Below are positions 11,590 to 22,321 of a stretch of 64,000 nucleotides of DNA, piece by piece. The stretch spans positions 101,457,628-101,521,627 of the forward strand of contig CM044309.1 of the NCBI GenBank assembly GCA_024291935.2, written 5' to 3'. Numbering within the stretch: position 1 is the stretch's first letter; each line of letters opens with the position of its first letter. Position numbers and translations under genes: made by a program. The notes under the pieces were generated by a model. That model saw only the letters and a list, made by a program, of their open reading frames with translations. It made no database searches and was not told where the DNA came from. The stretch is from Okapia johnstoni. Its lineage: Eukaryota > Chordata > Mammalia > Artiodactyla > Giraffidae.

Positions 11590-11765
11590 TGTGGTATTGG
11601 AGAGAACTGAGCATGGATAACAACTCTCCCACCTACTACAAGTGAAAACTTGAGCACGTTAGAGATCCTAGAGAGTTTGGTTTCTGTGAGGATTAAGTGA
11701 GATTAGGTCTAACAAGTGCATAGCAAACTCAGGGTGTGGCTCATAACAGACGCTTAACAATTTTA
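11590..11765 (+). repeat. MIR SINE
   Basis: Ancient tRNA-core SINE. Recognisable parts are 'tctcccacctactacaagtg', 'gtgaggattaagtgagatta' and the 3' end 'ataacagacgcttaacaatt', matching the MIR core and tail. Confidence 0.65.
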
Positions 11766-13124
11766 ACCCCCACCACTCAGCACCACCTTCATTCTGTGAA
11801 CATTAATCCGAAATAATAATGGCAGATTTAGATTTTAAATACCTGGAAGAGAGGAGACATCTATTACAGCACCCAGGTGCTTAGTAAATAGTTTTCAGTC
11901 AGGATATGTGTATGCTATTAAGATAATACTAACATCTTCTTGATTCTCTGTGCTCCATGAAGATATGTCTATTTTTAAAATCAACTGAAGAAAAGTTTTC
12001 ATGCTACTCTCTTATTTTCTCTTGCAAAACTGAAAGACAGCATTGATATTCACTACACACAAAAATATAGTGTAGCCTGTTGATAACAGTGCTTTGTATG
12101 AAACAGAAAATCAAAAGAAAATTATATAACAAGAATATGTGCATGGCATGCTTTTAAACACTAATTCCTTTTGAAAGTAGAGGAAGAACATGTAATTTAT
12201 ACTGTATTCAACCTGTTCAAAGGGATGCTTTTCAGACACTATGACTTTCCTTTATATCCTTTGCTATCTGTTTTGACTTTCTAGCCATTAGGAGTAGCTA
12301 TTAGTAAGAACGAAGATGTCTTGGGTATCAAAGTGATTGGTAGAAAGTACAGTGATTCCTTCTTCCTGAGCACGTTTTTACTGCAAGTTGGTACCCATTC
12401 AATGCAATGTCAATTCTCACAGTTTTAGTTATCATGGAGGATTTTGCAGCCATCTCGGAATATGAGTAAAAACATTTTTAGTCAGGAATTTCACTCTTAA
12501 CTGAAGAGCACAATGCGGCAAGATTCACTTTGGGGAATTTTAGTAGGTGGCAAAAAAAAGTAATCTATTTAGATATTAAGTTGAACATAGGCCTGAATAA
12601 TGTGGTTAAGAATAATTGGGATCCAATTATTCAAAGCTTCAAAGAGGACTTTGACAAGTGGAATTCCCTAAATTTACATTTGTAGGGGAAAGCTGGAGTG
12701 CTGAAATGATTTCAAAGCCACAGTTTAATTTCCTGCCTCCCTTGGCCCCTTTGGGAGATACTTTTCAGTAAATTGGAGAAATTTATTTCTACATTTATAT
12801 GAAAAGAAATGAAAGGCAAAGTTGAATACTTCTGAAGGAAGGGCTAAGTTAAAGCCAGGAGTGTATGTGTGTGCACGTGAGAGAGAGAGAGATACAAGGT
12901 AAACCCTGCAGAAAATTTTCTCTAGATATTACTTTTAAAACTAACACAGTTTCCCCATTTAGCAGTCACTCCAGACCATAACAATGGCTAATTTGCATTT
13001 TTCAGCCACTTTCACTATCTCTACAATTTACTATGGTTAAATAAGTTATTCATCAGGTTGTTGGTTGTTGAGGTGGTCAAAATAATTTAATTGATTTGAA
13101 TTATCCCAAGAAACATGCATTCAT
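11766..13124. other. unique sequence without a gene
   Basis: About 1.35 kb with no repeat I recognise apart from a short GA tract near 12,879-12,891. No credible coding frame. Confidence 0.4.
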
Positions 13125-13341
13125 ACATGCTAAGTTAATTCAGTAGTGACCAACTCTTTGCCACCTTATGAACCATAGCCCATCAGGCTCCTCTGTCCAT
13201 GGGATTCTCTAGGCATGAATACTGGAGTGGGTTGCCATGCCCTCCTCCAGGGGACCTTCCTGACCCAGGGATCGAATCACATTTATGTTTCCTACAATGG
13301 CAGGCAGGTTCTCTACCATTAGTGCCACCTGGGGAGCCCCC
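13125..13341 (-). repeat. Bov-tA SINE, 'CACTAG' head variant
   Basis: Minus-strand SINE. Its reversed head reads 'ctaccattagtgccacctgg', so this copy belongs to the subgroup whose head carries CCAGGTGGCACTAATGG rather than CTGGTGGCTCAGATGG. The B-box area is damaged ('cgaatcacatttatg'). Confidence 0.92.
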
Positions 13342-13769
13342 AAAGAAACTTGAGTAAAGGGAACTTAGCATATATGAGAAGGAGGAGGAAGAGGAGGAGA
13401 TCTATACTTCATTTATACTAGTTGCTTCCCCAGTACTATTCTAGGGACTTTAGACATCAGCTCTTCTAATGTCTCCACTTTATACATTTTTGGAATAAGT
13501 ATTGGAAAGATTAAACTTTTTTCTTAGGGTCATGCAGCTGCTGTGTATATTTGGGTCAAGAATGTGAAAAAGTTCTGTCTGATCCTTAGGATTTTAACAC
13601 ACGCCATAATAAATATGCATCAAATTGTGTTCATACAAAGAACACAGTTGGATAGACTCTGCTGTAGCTAAATCTAAGTCAAATTAGAACATGTTGGAAG
13701 AATAGGATTAAAAATAGAGCATTTATGAGCACAGGTACAATGGCATTTTGTCATTGTTGTTTAAAATAA

Positions 13770-13965
13770 TATCTACCATTTAATAAATATGTTATTTCCT
13801 TTAATTCTCACAACAACTCTTTGGGTAGGAATTTAGACCACTTTACAGATAAGGAAACTGAAATTCATAGAGACTAAATGCTGACCCAAATCACACCCCC
13901 AGTGGGTCACAGAGGCAGAATTCCAACCCTGGCAGCCTGAGATTCAAAGCCCAGCTCTTTATCAG
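13770..13965 (-). repeat. MIR SINE
   Basis: Reversed MIR: 'tttaattctcacaacaactc', 'ctttacagataaggaaactg' and 'cagaggcagaattccaaccc' appear in the expected order, ending near the reversed 5' head. Confidence 0.75.
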
Positions 13966-14588
13966 CTCGCCTTGACCTTCCTCAGCTTACAAAGCACCTC
14001 ATTTTCAGGAAGCTATCACTCCCTGATGCTTTGCAAGTGGGGTAAGGGTGTGGCAAACCCACCTCTGTATCTCTCCTCCCCTCTCCCCATTCTTCTTTTA
14101 AGTCCAAGTACTCATGAGAAGAGAAGCATAGAAGTGCCATGAGTTAATCTGTTTACTGGACAGATGGGAAGGATCCTAGACAACTGTGTGAATATGTCTA
14201 GATTACAAAAGCCTCAGGGTGATTTCAGTTGGGGAGTTCATTTTTCTTTTGTCCCCACATCCCCATCATAGCCTTCCTGAAACATTGCATCATCTTCAGG
14301 CCTGTACCACCCAGGCCTGTGTCCTTGGGCACCAAGCACTGTGTGCTCTGCCCTAAGCTGGTGGCCTTTGTTCTGATTAATTTCACTCTGGAGGTGGCTC
14401 TGCTGGTTCATTGAGGATTGTTCCAATGTCCTTGAAACAACAAGAAAAGATTGCATTTCATTACAGAGAATTCAAATTTGTCTATTCTCTGATTACTGTA
14501 CTGGGGTTTGTTCTGTTTTTATTTGTTGGTTTTCCTAAAAGATCGTGGTCTGCCAGTCCCATATTGTGAAACTATCATTGCTCTGTCT
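13966..14588. other. unique sequence without a gene
   Basis: Moderate G+C and no recognised repeat. Overlapping frames of 61 and 72 codons on opposite strands at 14,229-14,456 have no recognisable content. Confidence 0.4.
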
Positions 14589-14606
14589 AGCCTGTCTAGA
14601 CAGGCT
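14589..14606. promoter_or_regulatory. perfect 18-bp palindrome with Smad-type GTCTAGAC
   Basis: The sequence 'agcctgtctagacaggct' equals its own reverse complement. Its centre, GTCTAGAC (14,594-14,601), is the palindromic Smad3/Smad4 binding element described from binding-site selection, and another GTCT half-site sits just upstream at 14,585-14,588. It lies in unique sequence. Occupancy is unknown. Confidence 0.5.
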
Positions 14607-14818
14607 TTCCTTGATATTCAGAGACTCTGACAGAGCTGGAAGGGACTGGAGGTAGCCCTGCTGGGCTAAGGCTCTTTAACTGCTTAGGAAACTCGAAGAT
14701 GGGGAAGTGAACTGACTGGCCAGGTGTCTAAGACAGGGACAGTTCTCTCCCCTATGATAGCCCCTGGCTGCATAGATTCCATGGGTAAGCTATGCTCCTG
14801 GTGCTGGGCCTACTCTAT

Positions 14819-14821
<3 letters not shown>

Positions 14822-14873
<52 letters not shown>
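14822..14873. repeat. (TA)26 microsatellite
   Basis: An uninterrupted alternating TA run of 52 bp directly left of a SINE. It is likely length-polymorphic and able to extrude as a cruciform. Confidence 0.98.
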
Positions 14874-14875
<2 letters not shown>

Positions 14876-15086
14876 CAGGTGGCACTAGTGGTAAAGATCC
14901 CATCTGCTAGTGCAGGAGACTAGGAAACTCAGGTTGGATCCCTAAATCGGGACAATTCCCTAGAGAAGGGAATGGCAACCCACTCCAGTATTCTCGCCTG
15001 GAGTATACCATGGACAGAGGAGCCTGGTGGGCTACAGTCTATGGGGTCGCAAAGAGTCAGACACGACTGAAGACACTTGGCATGCA
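14874..15086 (+). repeat. Bov-tA SINE, 'CACTAG' head variant
   Basis: Full-length SINE from 'ccaggtggcactagtggtaa' to 'agacacgactgaagacactt'. It abuts the (TA)n tract on its left and a mixed TG/TA/CA tract (15,087-15,135) on its right. Its B box is degenerate ('ggttggatcccta'). Confidence 0.93.
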
Positions 15087-15474
15087 CACATGCATGTATA
15101 TATGTGTGTGTATATATGCACACACACAGACACATGTGGTGGTAGTGTATATATGTAGAAAATGTATCCTCTGTCTTAGAATTTAAACATGAATAAAATG
15201 AAAATAATCTATCCTAAAGAATGGGGTTTAGTGGAACTGAGCATTTAATGTACTATCAGAGCTGATAATCTGTGGTCTTTCTTAGGTAATTACGTATCGA
15301 TGTCTCCTTTTTCTTTTTTTAAATTGAGCTATCATTCAAATAACAAAATATTTACCCCTTTAAAGTGTACAATTCAGTATTATTTAGTATAAGCTGTGTA
15401 ATCATCACTACAGTCTAATTCCAGAATATTTTCCTTATTCCAAAAAGAAACCCTAAAACTATTAACTATTAATT

Positions 15475-15672
15475 GGGCTTCCATGGTGGCTCAGATGGTA
15501 AAGAATCCTCCTGCAACACAAGAGACCTGGGTTTGATCCCTGGGTTGGGAAGATCCCCTGGAGAAGGGCATGGCAACCCACTCCAGTATTCGTGCCTGGA
15601 GAATCTTCTTGGACAGAGGAGCCTGACAGGCTCCATGGTGTCACAAAGAGTTGGACATGACTGAGCAACAAA
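15475..15672 (+). repeat. Bov-tA SINE inserted in L1
   Basis: Runs from 'gggcttccatggtggctcag' to 'ttggacatgactgagcaaca'. It has an almost complete B box ('ggtttgatccctgggttggg', C-to-T in the core). L1 sequence resumes after the repeat tract with 'ctattaacagtcactcc', and 'ctattaa' also occurs at the left junction, suggesting a short target-site duplication. Confidence 0.94.
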
Positions 15673-15683
15673 GTGCGCGTGCG

Positions 15684-15730
<47 letters not shown>
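15673..15730. repeat. 58-bp alternating purine-pyrimidine tract, (GC)n(CA)n
   Basis: Begins 'gtgcgcgtgcgcgcgcgcgc' and continues as (AC)n. Every step alternates purine and pyrimidine, and the left part is GC alternation, the strongest Z-DNA-forming sequence. It grew from the SINE tail. Confidence 0.95.
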
Positions 15731-15732
<2 letters not shown>

Positions 15733-16944
15733 CTATTAACAGTCACTCCTATTTTGCTCTCTCCAGAACCCCTGGCAAGCAATAATCTATTAATATTTTC
15801 CATCCCTGTGGATATGCCTATGCTGGCGTTTCATACAAATGGAATCATACAATATGTGGCCTTTTGTGTTTGACTTCTTTCACTCAGCATAATGTTTCCA
15901 AGGTTCATTATATTGTAGCATATATCAGTGTTTCATTACTTTTTATGACTGAATAATATTCCCCTATATGAATATATCACATTGTTTACTTGTTAGGTAA
16001 GTGAGGGACATCTGAGTTGTTTCCAGTTTTTGACTGTTATGAATAATGTCGTATGTGCATTCATGTGCAAGTTTTTAATGAAGATGTATGTTTTCATTCC
16101 TCTTGAATATATATTTACGAGAGGAATTCCTACACTATATAGTGAGTGTATATTTAACATAAAGAACTGCCAAACCATTTTCCAAAGCAGTATCACCATT
16201 TTACATCCCATCCAGAAATGTATTAGAGTTCCGGTTTCTCCATATCCAGGCCAACACATGATATTGTCTGTCTTTTAGATTATAGCAGTCCTAGCAGATG
16301 AGAAGTGGTATTTCATTGTGGTTCTGATTTGCTTTACCCTGGTGGCTAGTGGGGTTGAACATCTTTTCACATACTTAATTGGCCATTTGTATATCTTCCT
16401 TGTAGAAATGTCTGTTTGAATATATTTTAATAGTATTATTTGTCTTTTTATTGTTCAATTTTCAGAGTTCTTTATGTATTCTGAATAATAGTCCCTTATC
16501 AGTTGTATGATTTGCAAGTATTTCTCCCATTCCATGTGTTGTCTTTCAAGTTTCTTGATTATATCCTTTAAAAAACACAAAAGTTTTAAATATTAATGAA
16601 ATCTAATTTGCCTGTTCTTTTTGTGGCTTGTGCTTTTTATGTTGTATCTAAGAAATCACTGCCTAATCTGAGATCACAAAGAATTATGCCTATGTTTTCT
16701 TCTACAAATGTTATAGTTTTAGTCATTGCATTTAGGTCTTTGATCAATTTTGAGTTAATTTCTATATGTAGTGTGAGGTAGAATTCCATCTTCTGTCTTT
16801 TGTTTGAGGATTCTAGTTGTCCCAGCACCATTCATTGAAAACACTGCTCTTTCTCACATTGAATTGGTTTGGTTTTCATGTTAGAAATCATGTTAAAAAT
16901 TGACCGTGAATGTAAGAGATTATTTCTGTATTCTCAGTTCTATT

Positions 16945-17013
16945 CCATTCATATATATATATAGACATATATATATGTATGTATGAATGGTATATATATG
17001 TGTGTGTGTGTAT
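16945..17013. repeat. AT-rich hairpin and TG tract
   Basis: Arms 'ccattcata' (16,945-16,953) and 'tatgaatgg' (16,982-16,990) are perfect reverse complements. The sequence between them is mostly alternating TA and extends the pairing. A (TG)n run follows. It is a microsatellite grown inside the L1. Confidence 0.8.
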
Positions 17014-17465
17014 CTAACCTGTAAACAGTGCTACACTGTCTATATTGCTGTATACTGTATTGTATAGTACTGTAGTAATTTTTTAAATAGAGTATAATTT
17101 CTCCAGCTTCATTCTTCTATTTTAAGATTGTTTGGCTTGCATTTCTCTATAAATTTTAGAATCAGCTTGTCAGTTGCTTTAAGGCAGGTGGGATCTTACA
17201 AGGATTCAATTGAATTTGTAGACCAATCTGGAGAGTACTGCCATCTTAACAATACTTACCTTTCCAATCTATGAACATGGGATGTCTTTCCATTTATTTA
17301 GTTCTTCTTTAATTTCTTTCAATGACATTTTGAGGTTTTAAGTGAACAAATTTTGTCCTTTTCTTGTCAAATTTATTCCTAGGTGTTTTATCTTTTTTGA
17401 TGTATTGTATATAAAGTTGTTTTTTAAATTTCATTTCCAGATTGTTTGGATGTCTCATTCCAATG

Positions 17466-18271
17466 AAACAGACTTTCTGCTTCATTATACCCAATTGCTA
17501 GTTTGCTGTTGTATTATAGCCAAGAATTGTTAAGGAGTGGAGATCTATCTATATGCAATTATTTATAATTGTAGACTTTTTATTGCAAAACTTAAATTAT
17601 TAATAAAGGTAGCTGATTTAAATTTCATAATATTTTCCCTTCTGCCCATCCTAAGATAGAGGTGCTAATAGACAATAGGTCTGTTAAGCACCCTAAGTCC
17701 CTAAGTCAGTACCCTAATAGTAATTTCTCTACAGCAAGAGAAAAAAAGAATGACCCATTTTCCCCCAAAGAATATTATGAAAATATTCCCAATGTAGTGC
17801 AAAAATTATCAACTAGCAAGACAAGCTTCTTCCTTCTTAGAATTTGCTTGAAAATTTTAGAATCCAAGGGAAGAAATCTAATACTCAAATTTAGCTACAT
17901 TACTGCTTCTTTGTCTCCCTCCAAATGAGCTATTCAGTAACAGTTTAACTCTCGTGCTACTCCCTACTAGTCCTGCCATTTTTCTAAGTCATTTGCGTAA
18001 GAATATCTGGTCTTCATAGTGTATCACATGTATTTACCAGTTATTAATCTAATGGGATAAAAACTACTTAGCCTATGTTTAGGGCAATGGCTCACTTGGC
18101 CCTTGGAATTCTTTTATAGCAGTTTTATAGCACAATTTTTGAGTTGTGGTAAACGGAAAAGCCTTGGAATAGAAATCAGAAGACCTGGTTTCAAAGTAAC
18201 TCTGCAGAGCAAAGCCACATAGGCACACAGAGGAAACAGAAAATACTGTGTTCTCACGTATGCACACACTT
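17466..18271. other. unique sequence without a gene
   Basis: AT-rich, no recognised repeat. An 88-codon frame at 17,662-17,928 shows no domain or coding signature I recognise. Confidence 0.4.
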
Positions 18272-19951
18272 AGAGATACCAAGGGAACACTGCATGCAAA
18301 GATGAGCACAATAAAGGACAGAAATGGTATGGACCTAACAGAAGCAGAAGATATTAAGAAGAGGTGGTGGTAGGAAAACGCAGAAGAACAAAAAAGATCT
18401 TCATGACCCAGATAATCACAATGGTGTGATCACTCACCTAGAACCAGATATCCTGGAATGCGAAGTCAAGTGGGTCTTAGGAAGCATCACTACCAACAAA
18501 GCTAGTGGAGGTGATGGAATTCCAGTTGAGCTATTTCACATCCTAAAAGATGATGCTGTTACAGTGCTGCACTCAATATGCCAGCAAATCTGGAAACTCA
18601 GCAGTGGCCACAGGACTGGAAAAGGTCAGTTTTCGTTCCAATCCCAAAGAATGGCAATGACAACCGATGCTCAAACTATCACACAATTGCACTCATCTCA
18701 CATGCTAGAAAAGTAATGCTCAAAATTCTCCAAGCCAGGCTTCAACAGTACGTGAACTATGAGCGTCCAGATGTTCAAGCTGGATTTAGAAAAGGCAGAG
18801 GAACCAGAGATCAAATTGCCAACATCCACTGGATCATAGAAAAAGCAAGAGAGTTCCAGAAAAACATCTACTGTTGCTTTATTGATTATGCTAAAGCCTT
18901 TGACTGTGTGGATCACAACAAACTGTGGAAAATTCTTCAAGAGATGGGGATACCAGGCCACCTTACCTGCCTCTTGAGAAATATGTATGCAGGTCAAGAA
19001 GCAACAGTTAGAACTGAACATGGAACAACAGACTGGTTCCAAATCAGGAAAGGAGTATGTCAAAGCTGTATATTGTCACCCTGCTTATTTATGCAGAGTA
19101 CATCATGAGAAATGCCAGGCTGGATAAAGCACAAGCTGAAATCATGATTGCTGGAGAAATATCAATAACCTCAGATACACAGATGACACTATCCTTATGG
19201 CAGAAAGTGAAGAAGAACTAAACAGCCTCTTGATGAAAGAGGAAGATGAGAGTGAAAAAGTTGGCTTAAAACTCAACGTTCAGAAAACTAAGATCATGGC
19301 CTCCAGTCCCATCACTTCATGGCAAATAGATGGGGAAACAATGGAAACAGTGAGAGGCTTTATTTTGGGGGGGCTCCAAAATCACTGCAGATGGTGATTG
19401 CAGCCATGAAATTAAAAGACACTTGCTCCTTGGAAGAAAAACTATGCCTAAACTAGACAGCATATTAAAAAGCAGAGACATTACTTTGCCAACAAAGGTC
19501 CATCTAGTCAAAGCTATGGTTTTTCCAGTAGTCATTCATAGATATGAGAGTTGGACTGTAAAGAAAGCTGAGCACTGAAGAATTGATGCTTTTGAACTGT
19601 GGTGTTGGAGAAGACTCTTGACAGTCCTTTGGACTGCAAGGAGATCAAGTTATTCTATCCTAAAGGAAATCAACTCTGAAAATTAATTGAAAGGGCTGAT
19701 GTTGAAGGTGAGCCTCCAAAACTTTGGCCACATGATGCAAAGAGCCGACTCATTAGAAAAGACCCTGATGCTGGGAAAGATAAAAGGCAGGAGGAGAAGG
19801 GGATGACAGAGGAAAAGATGGTTGGATGGTATCACTGACTCAATGGACATGTGGTTGAGCAAGCTCCGGGAGATGGTGAAGGACAGAGAAGCCTGGCATG
19901 TTGCAGTCCATGGGGTCGCAAAGAGTCAGACACGACTGAGCAACTGAAAAA
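18272..19951 (+). mobile_element. BovB LINE, longest copy in window (RT domain to 3' end), defective
   Basis: BovB encodes endonuclease plus reverse transcriptase and mobilises itself by target-primed reverse transcription. This copy begins upstream of the RT ('agagataccaagggaacact'), so the endonuclease half is missing. RT pieces in order: the fingers region (ASGGDGIPVELFHILKDDAV), an open stretch of 176 codons at 18,578-19,108 with VFVPIPKNGNDNRCSNYHTI, GFRKGRGTRDQIANIHWI and motif A FIDYAKAFDCVDH, then a frameshift after CLF near 19,085. Motif C follows as YTDD in place of YADD (about 19,174-19,186); both aspartates remain. A further open piece runs 19,197-19,397 (MAESEEELNSLLM...), then more shifts and a stop. 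The C-terminal block reaches 'gagtcagacacgactgagca', the BovB 3' terminus. It cannot encode an active protein. Confidence 0.95.
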
Positions 19952-19974
19952 CAACTGCTTAGGACACTCTTAAC

Positions 19975-20275
19975 CATTCTGCTCTATGTCCTGCCAGTCT
20001 TTATTGGGACATCTTTTCCTTAGTTCAGTTACTTCTTCCTCTGTAAAGCTTTCACTGAGCTCACCATCTGCAACCTAAGCTGTATATCACTCCTGTGTGA
20101 TTCCATGGCACCTCTGTACTCCTATTGCTGCATTTTCACACTGTTTACTGGTCTAGCAGTAAAGTACACAAGATTGTAACCAGTTTGAACATAGGGATTA
20201 TGTATCCTAAGACTGTTGTTCTGGGCCTGGCACAGAATATGTGCTCAAAAACATTGTCCTGAATGAATAGATAAG
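19975..20275 (+). repeat. L2 LINE 3' end
   Basis: Matches the L2 3' UTR in order: 'cttcctctgtaaagctttca', 'cacactgtttactggtctag', 'ttgtaaccagtttgaacata', 'gggcctggcacagaatatgt' and a terminal 'gtcctgaatgaatagata'. Confidence 0.75.
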
Positions 20276-20284
20276 TAAACAGAT

Positions 20285-20450
20285 GAGGTTTCTGGGCTTC
20301 TCACTAAACATCTCTGAGTCTCACTGTCTTTACTCATTAAATGAGTTTGAGAATCCTTCTTCAGAGGATTCTTTTGAGGTTTAAATGAGATGAGCAATGT
20401 GAAAGCATACGGGTCAATTTCTGGCACAATGCACATGCTCCCCAAAGTGT
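20285..20450 (+). repeat. MIR SINE
   Basis: Recognisable MIR core: 'tctctgagtctcactgtctt', 'gaggtttaaatgagatgagc' and 'atttctggcacaatgcacat'. Confidence 0.6.
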
Positions 20451-21233
20451 TTTTGCAATCCAAGTCTGAGTCTCTTCCATCTTAAGTATACCTGAGTCAC
20501 AAATGAATGGTTTATATTGAAATGTTTTTAGAAGTCTTCCTGCTCGGGGAGCCATCCTGTAAACCCAAGGCAGACTTCTTTAAAATCAGATCATGTTATT
20601 CTTGTGGTGTTGGGCAGAATTCTGCGACTCCAAAGTAGAACCCAAGACATTTAACATGACCTGTATAGGTGGTTTTTATACCAAACATGAATTTTAAATG
20701 TCTGTATACATTCAGAGCAGGGCAGAAAAAAACAACCCCTGGGGCGATGCAGGGGAACATTCTTTTGAATAGACTTTTGGGTATGACACGGAAATGAATT
20801 AAGTGAACCATTTGTTCATCTGTTTAGTCATTGAAATGCTTTGCTTTAAATTTCTCCCTTGGCCATCATTCCAATTAAGTGGGTAAACCATTTCTCAGGG
20901 TGATATTTTAATGGAATCTACTGTCTTTTTTATCCATTTATTTATCTGTATATCTAAATCTGTGCTTAACATTTTGGTAGGGTTGTAAGTATAAAGAAAA
21001 ATACTGTTACTTAATTTTTATTTAATAGGTTTAATAGATGTTTTGGTGTTGGGAATTTTGTGGCAATCAACATTTAATATAGCAAGTTTTAGCCAGCCTG
21101 TACTCCTTCATTCTCTCTACCACCCTGAAACCTAGCTCCCAACTTTCTGTATTAGCTCCACCACAAAGGCCAAGAAATAAAATGGGAAGACTGGAAACAT
21201 TAGAAGTTTTCTTTAGGGTTTTGTGCCTATTTA
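20451..21233. other. unique sequence without a gene
   Basis: Non-coding, with no repeat I can name. Confidence 0.4.
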
Positions 21234-21266
21234 CAGGCTTCCCTGGTGGCTCAGATGGTAAGACCC
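21234..21266 (+). repeat. Bov-tA head fragment
   Basis: Only about 33 bp of SINE head is present ('ggcttccctggtggctcaga' then 'tggtaaga'). It stops abruptly before the B box, so it is a 3'-truncated scrap, unusual for an element copied from its 3' end. Confidence 0.8.
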
Positions 21267-21309
21267 AACATGGGACACAGAATCCTGCATCATGTTAGGG
21301 ACATGGCTA

Positions 21310-21600
21310 CAAAAATATGGTGGATCTATATAATGAGAGATTATTCACCATTAAAAGTCATGCCTTCAAAATGTTCTTGATGAGAAAGGAAATTAGAAAA
21401 TGATAAAAGTGAAAAGTAGGGTATTTTAAATGAAATGGTGTAACACACATACAAATATATCTGCAATAAAAAGATCAGAAGGAATACAATAATATTTAAT
21501 GGCAGTGACATGACAGATATTCTAATTCTCTTCTTTAGTTTATTCTCTGGGATTTTCAAAACTTTGGTCATGAAATCAGAGTACTTTTACAATTAGAAAA
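21310..21600 (+). mobile_element. L1ME-like 3' UTR remnant
   Basis: Phrases such as 'tctatataatgagagattat', 'gtgtaacacacatacaaata', 'tctgcaataaaaagatcaga' and 'actttggtcatgaaatcaga' fit the 3' UTR of an old L1ME-type element. Confidence 0.5.
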
Positions 21601-21754
21601 ATTACTCAACAGAAATAAACAACAAAACAGCTCAGTATGTAACTCTATGTACAATTACTGTATCTGTATTGTTACCTGGATCTGCTGGAAGGAGAGACAC
21701 ATGGTGTTGAGTAACGATGATATGAAAGACAGGAGCTTGTTTCCAGAGCTATTC

Positions 21755-21797
21755 ACCTGCACCAGCCCCCTGCGTCCTGGTAGTTGCTGGTGCAGGT
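21755..21797. other. perfect 12-bp inverted repeat, 19-nt loop
   Basis: Arms 'acctgcaccagc' (21,755-21,766) and 'gctggtgcaggt' (21,786-21,797) are exact reverse complements, G+C-rich, in otherwise unique sequence. There is no T-run behind the stem and no gene beside it, so this is not a bacterial-type terminator. Confidence 0.85.
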
Positions 21798-21994
21798 AGA
21801 GGTTCTAGGTGTGGGGTGTGGGGAGGAGCCAGGTTGCACCCAAGAATCACATCTATGTAACTATAACTAGTAAAATGCAGTTTCAGAAGGGAATTCAAAT
21901 CTCCAAGGCTTTAAGAAGTTGTGTGTGTAGTTTTTTTAATCGATCTAAAATAAAGAGTCACCTTTGAAAATTGCTTTGTATTTTTTTAAAAGTC

Positions 21995-22103
21995 CACCCC
22001 GTTGTATTGGCTTGGGCCTCACAATACCTGACCTAGGGATCAAACTCGGGTCTCCTGCATTTCAGGCAGATTCTTTACCATCTGAGCCACCAAGGAAGCC
22101 CTG
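21995..22103 (-). repeat. partial Bov-tA SINE (head half)
   Basis: Reversed head half: 'agggatcaaactcgggtctc', then 'gcagattctttaccatctga' and 'gccaccaaggaagccc'. The body half is missing. Confidence 0.88.
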
Positions 22104-22321
22104 TGAACAAGAGCTGCCCCCAGTTCTCATCCAGGACACCGCACAGTGTTTCTCAGCATGTCAGGTCCTCTTTAACAGTTCCCCTATTCTTTTATAAAAA
22201 GAGGGAAAAGTACTTCTAAAAAATGTGTTTTGTTTTCTTGCCTTGCCCTGTAACTTACCTAATGTTCCAAAGGCAAACACTTTCAAATATGAAGTGCCTT
22301 ACGTTAGCCATTTTGCCGCCC

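Larger units (their letters stand above)
15308..17465 (-). mobile_element. old L1 LINE (L1M-type), 3' UTR and ORF2 part
   Basis: The plus strand begins with the reversed L1 3' end ('cctttaaagtgtacaattca', 'aatcatcactacagtctaat'), continues with 'ggaatcatacaatatgtggc', 'ctttcactcagcataatgtt' and 'aagaactgccaaaccatttt', and passes into reversed ORF2 ('tgtttgaggattctagttgt', 'gaatttgtagaccaatctgg'). It is split by a SINE with a GC/CA tail (15,475-15,730) and contains an AT hairpin (16,945-16,990). No frame survives. Confidence 0.88.

Noticed and set aside
15462..15803. 113-codon frame with a poly-Cys-Val run
   Set aside because: It is the translation of a CA/GC microsatellite and a SINE.
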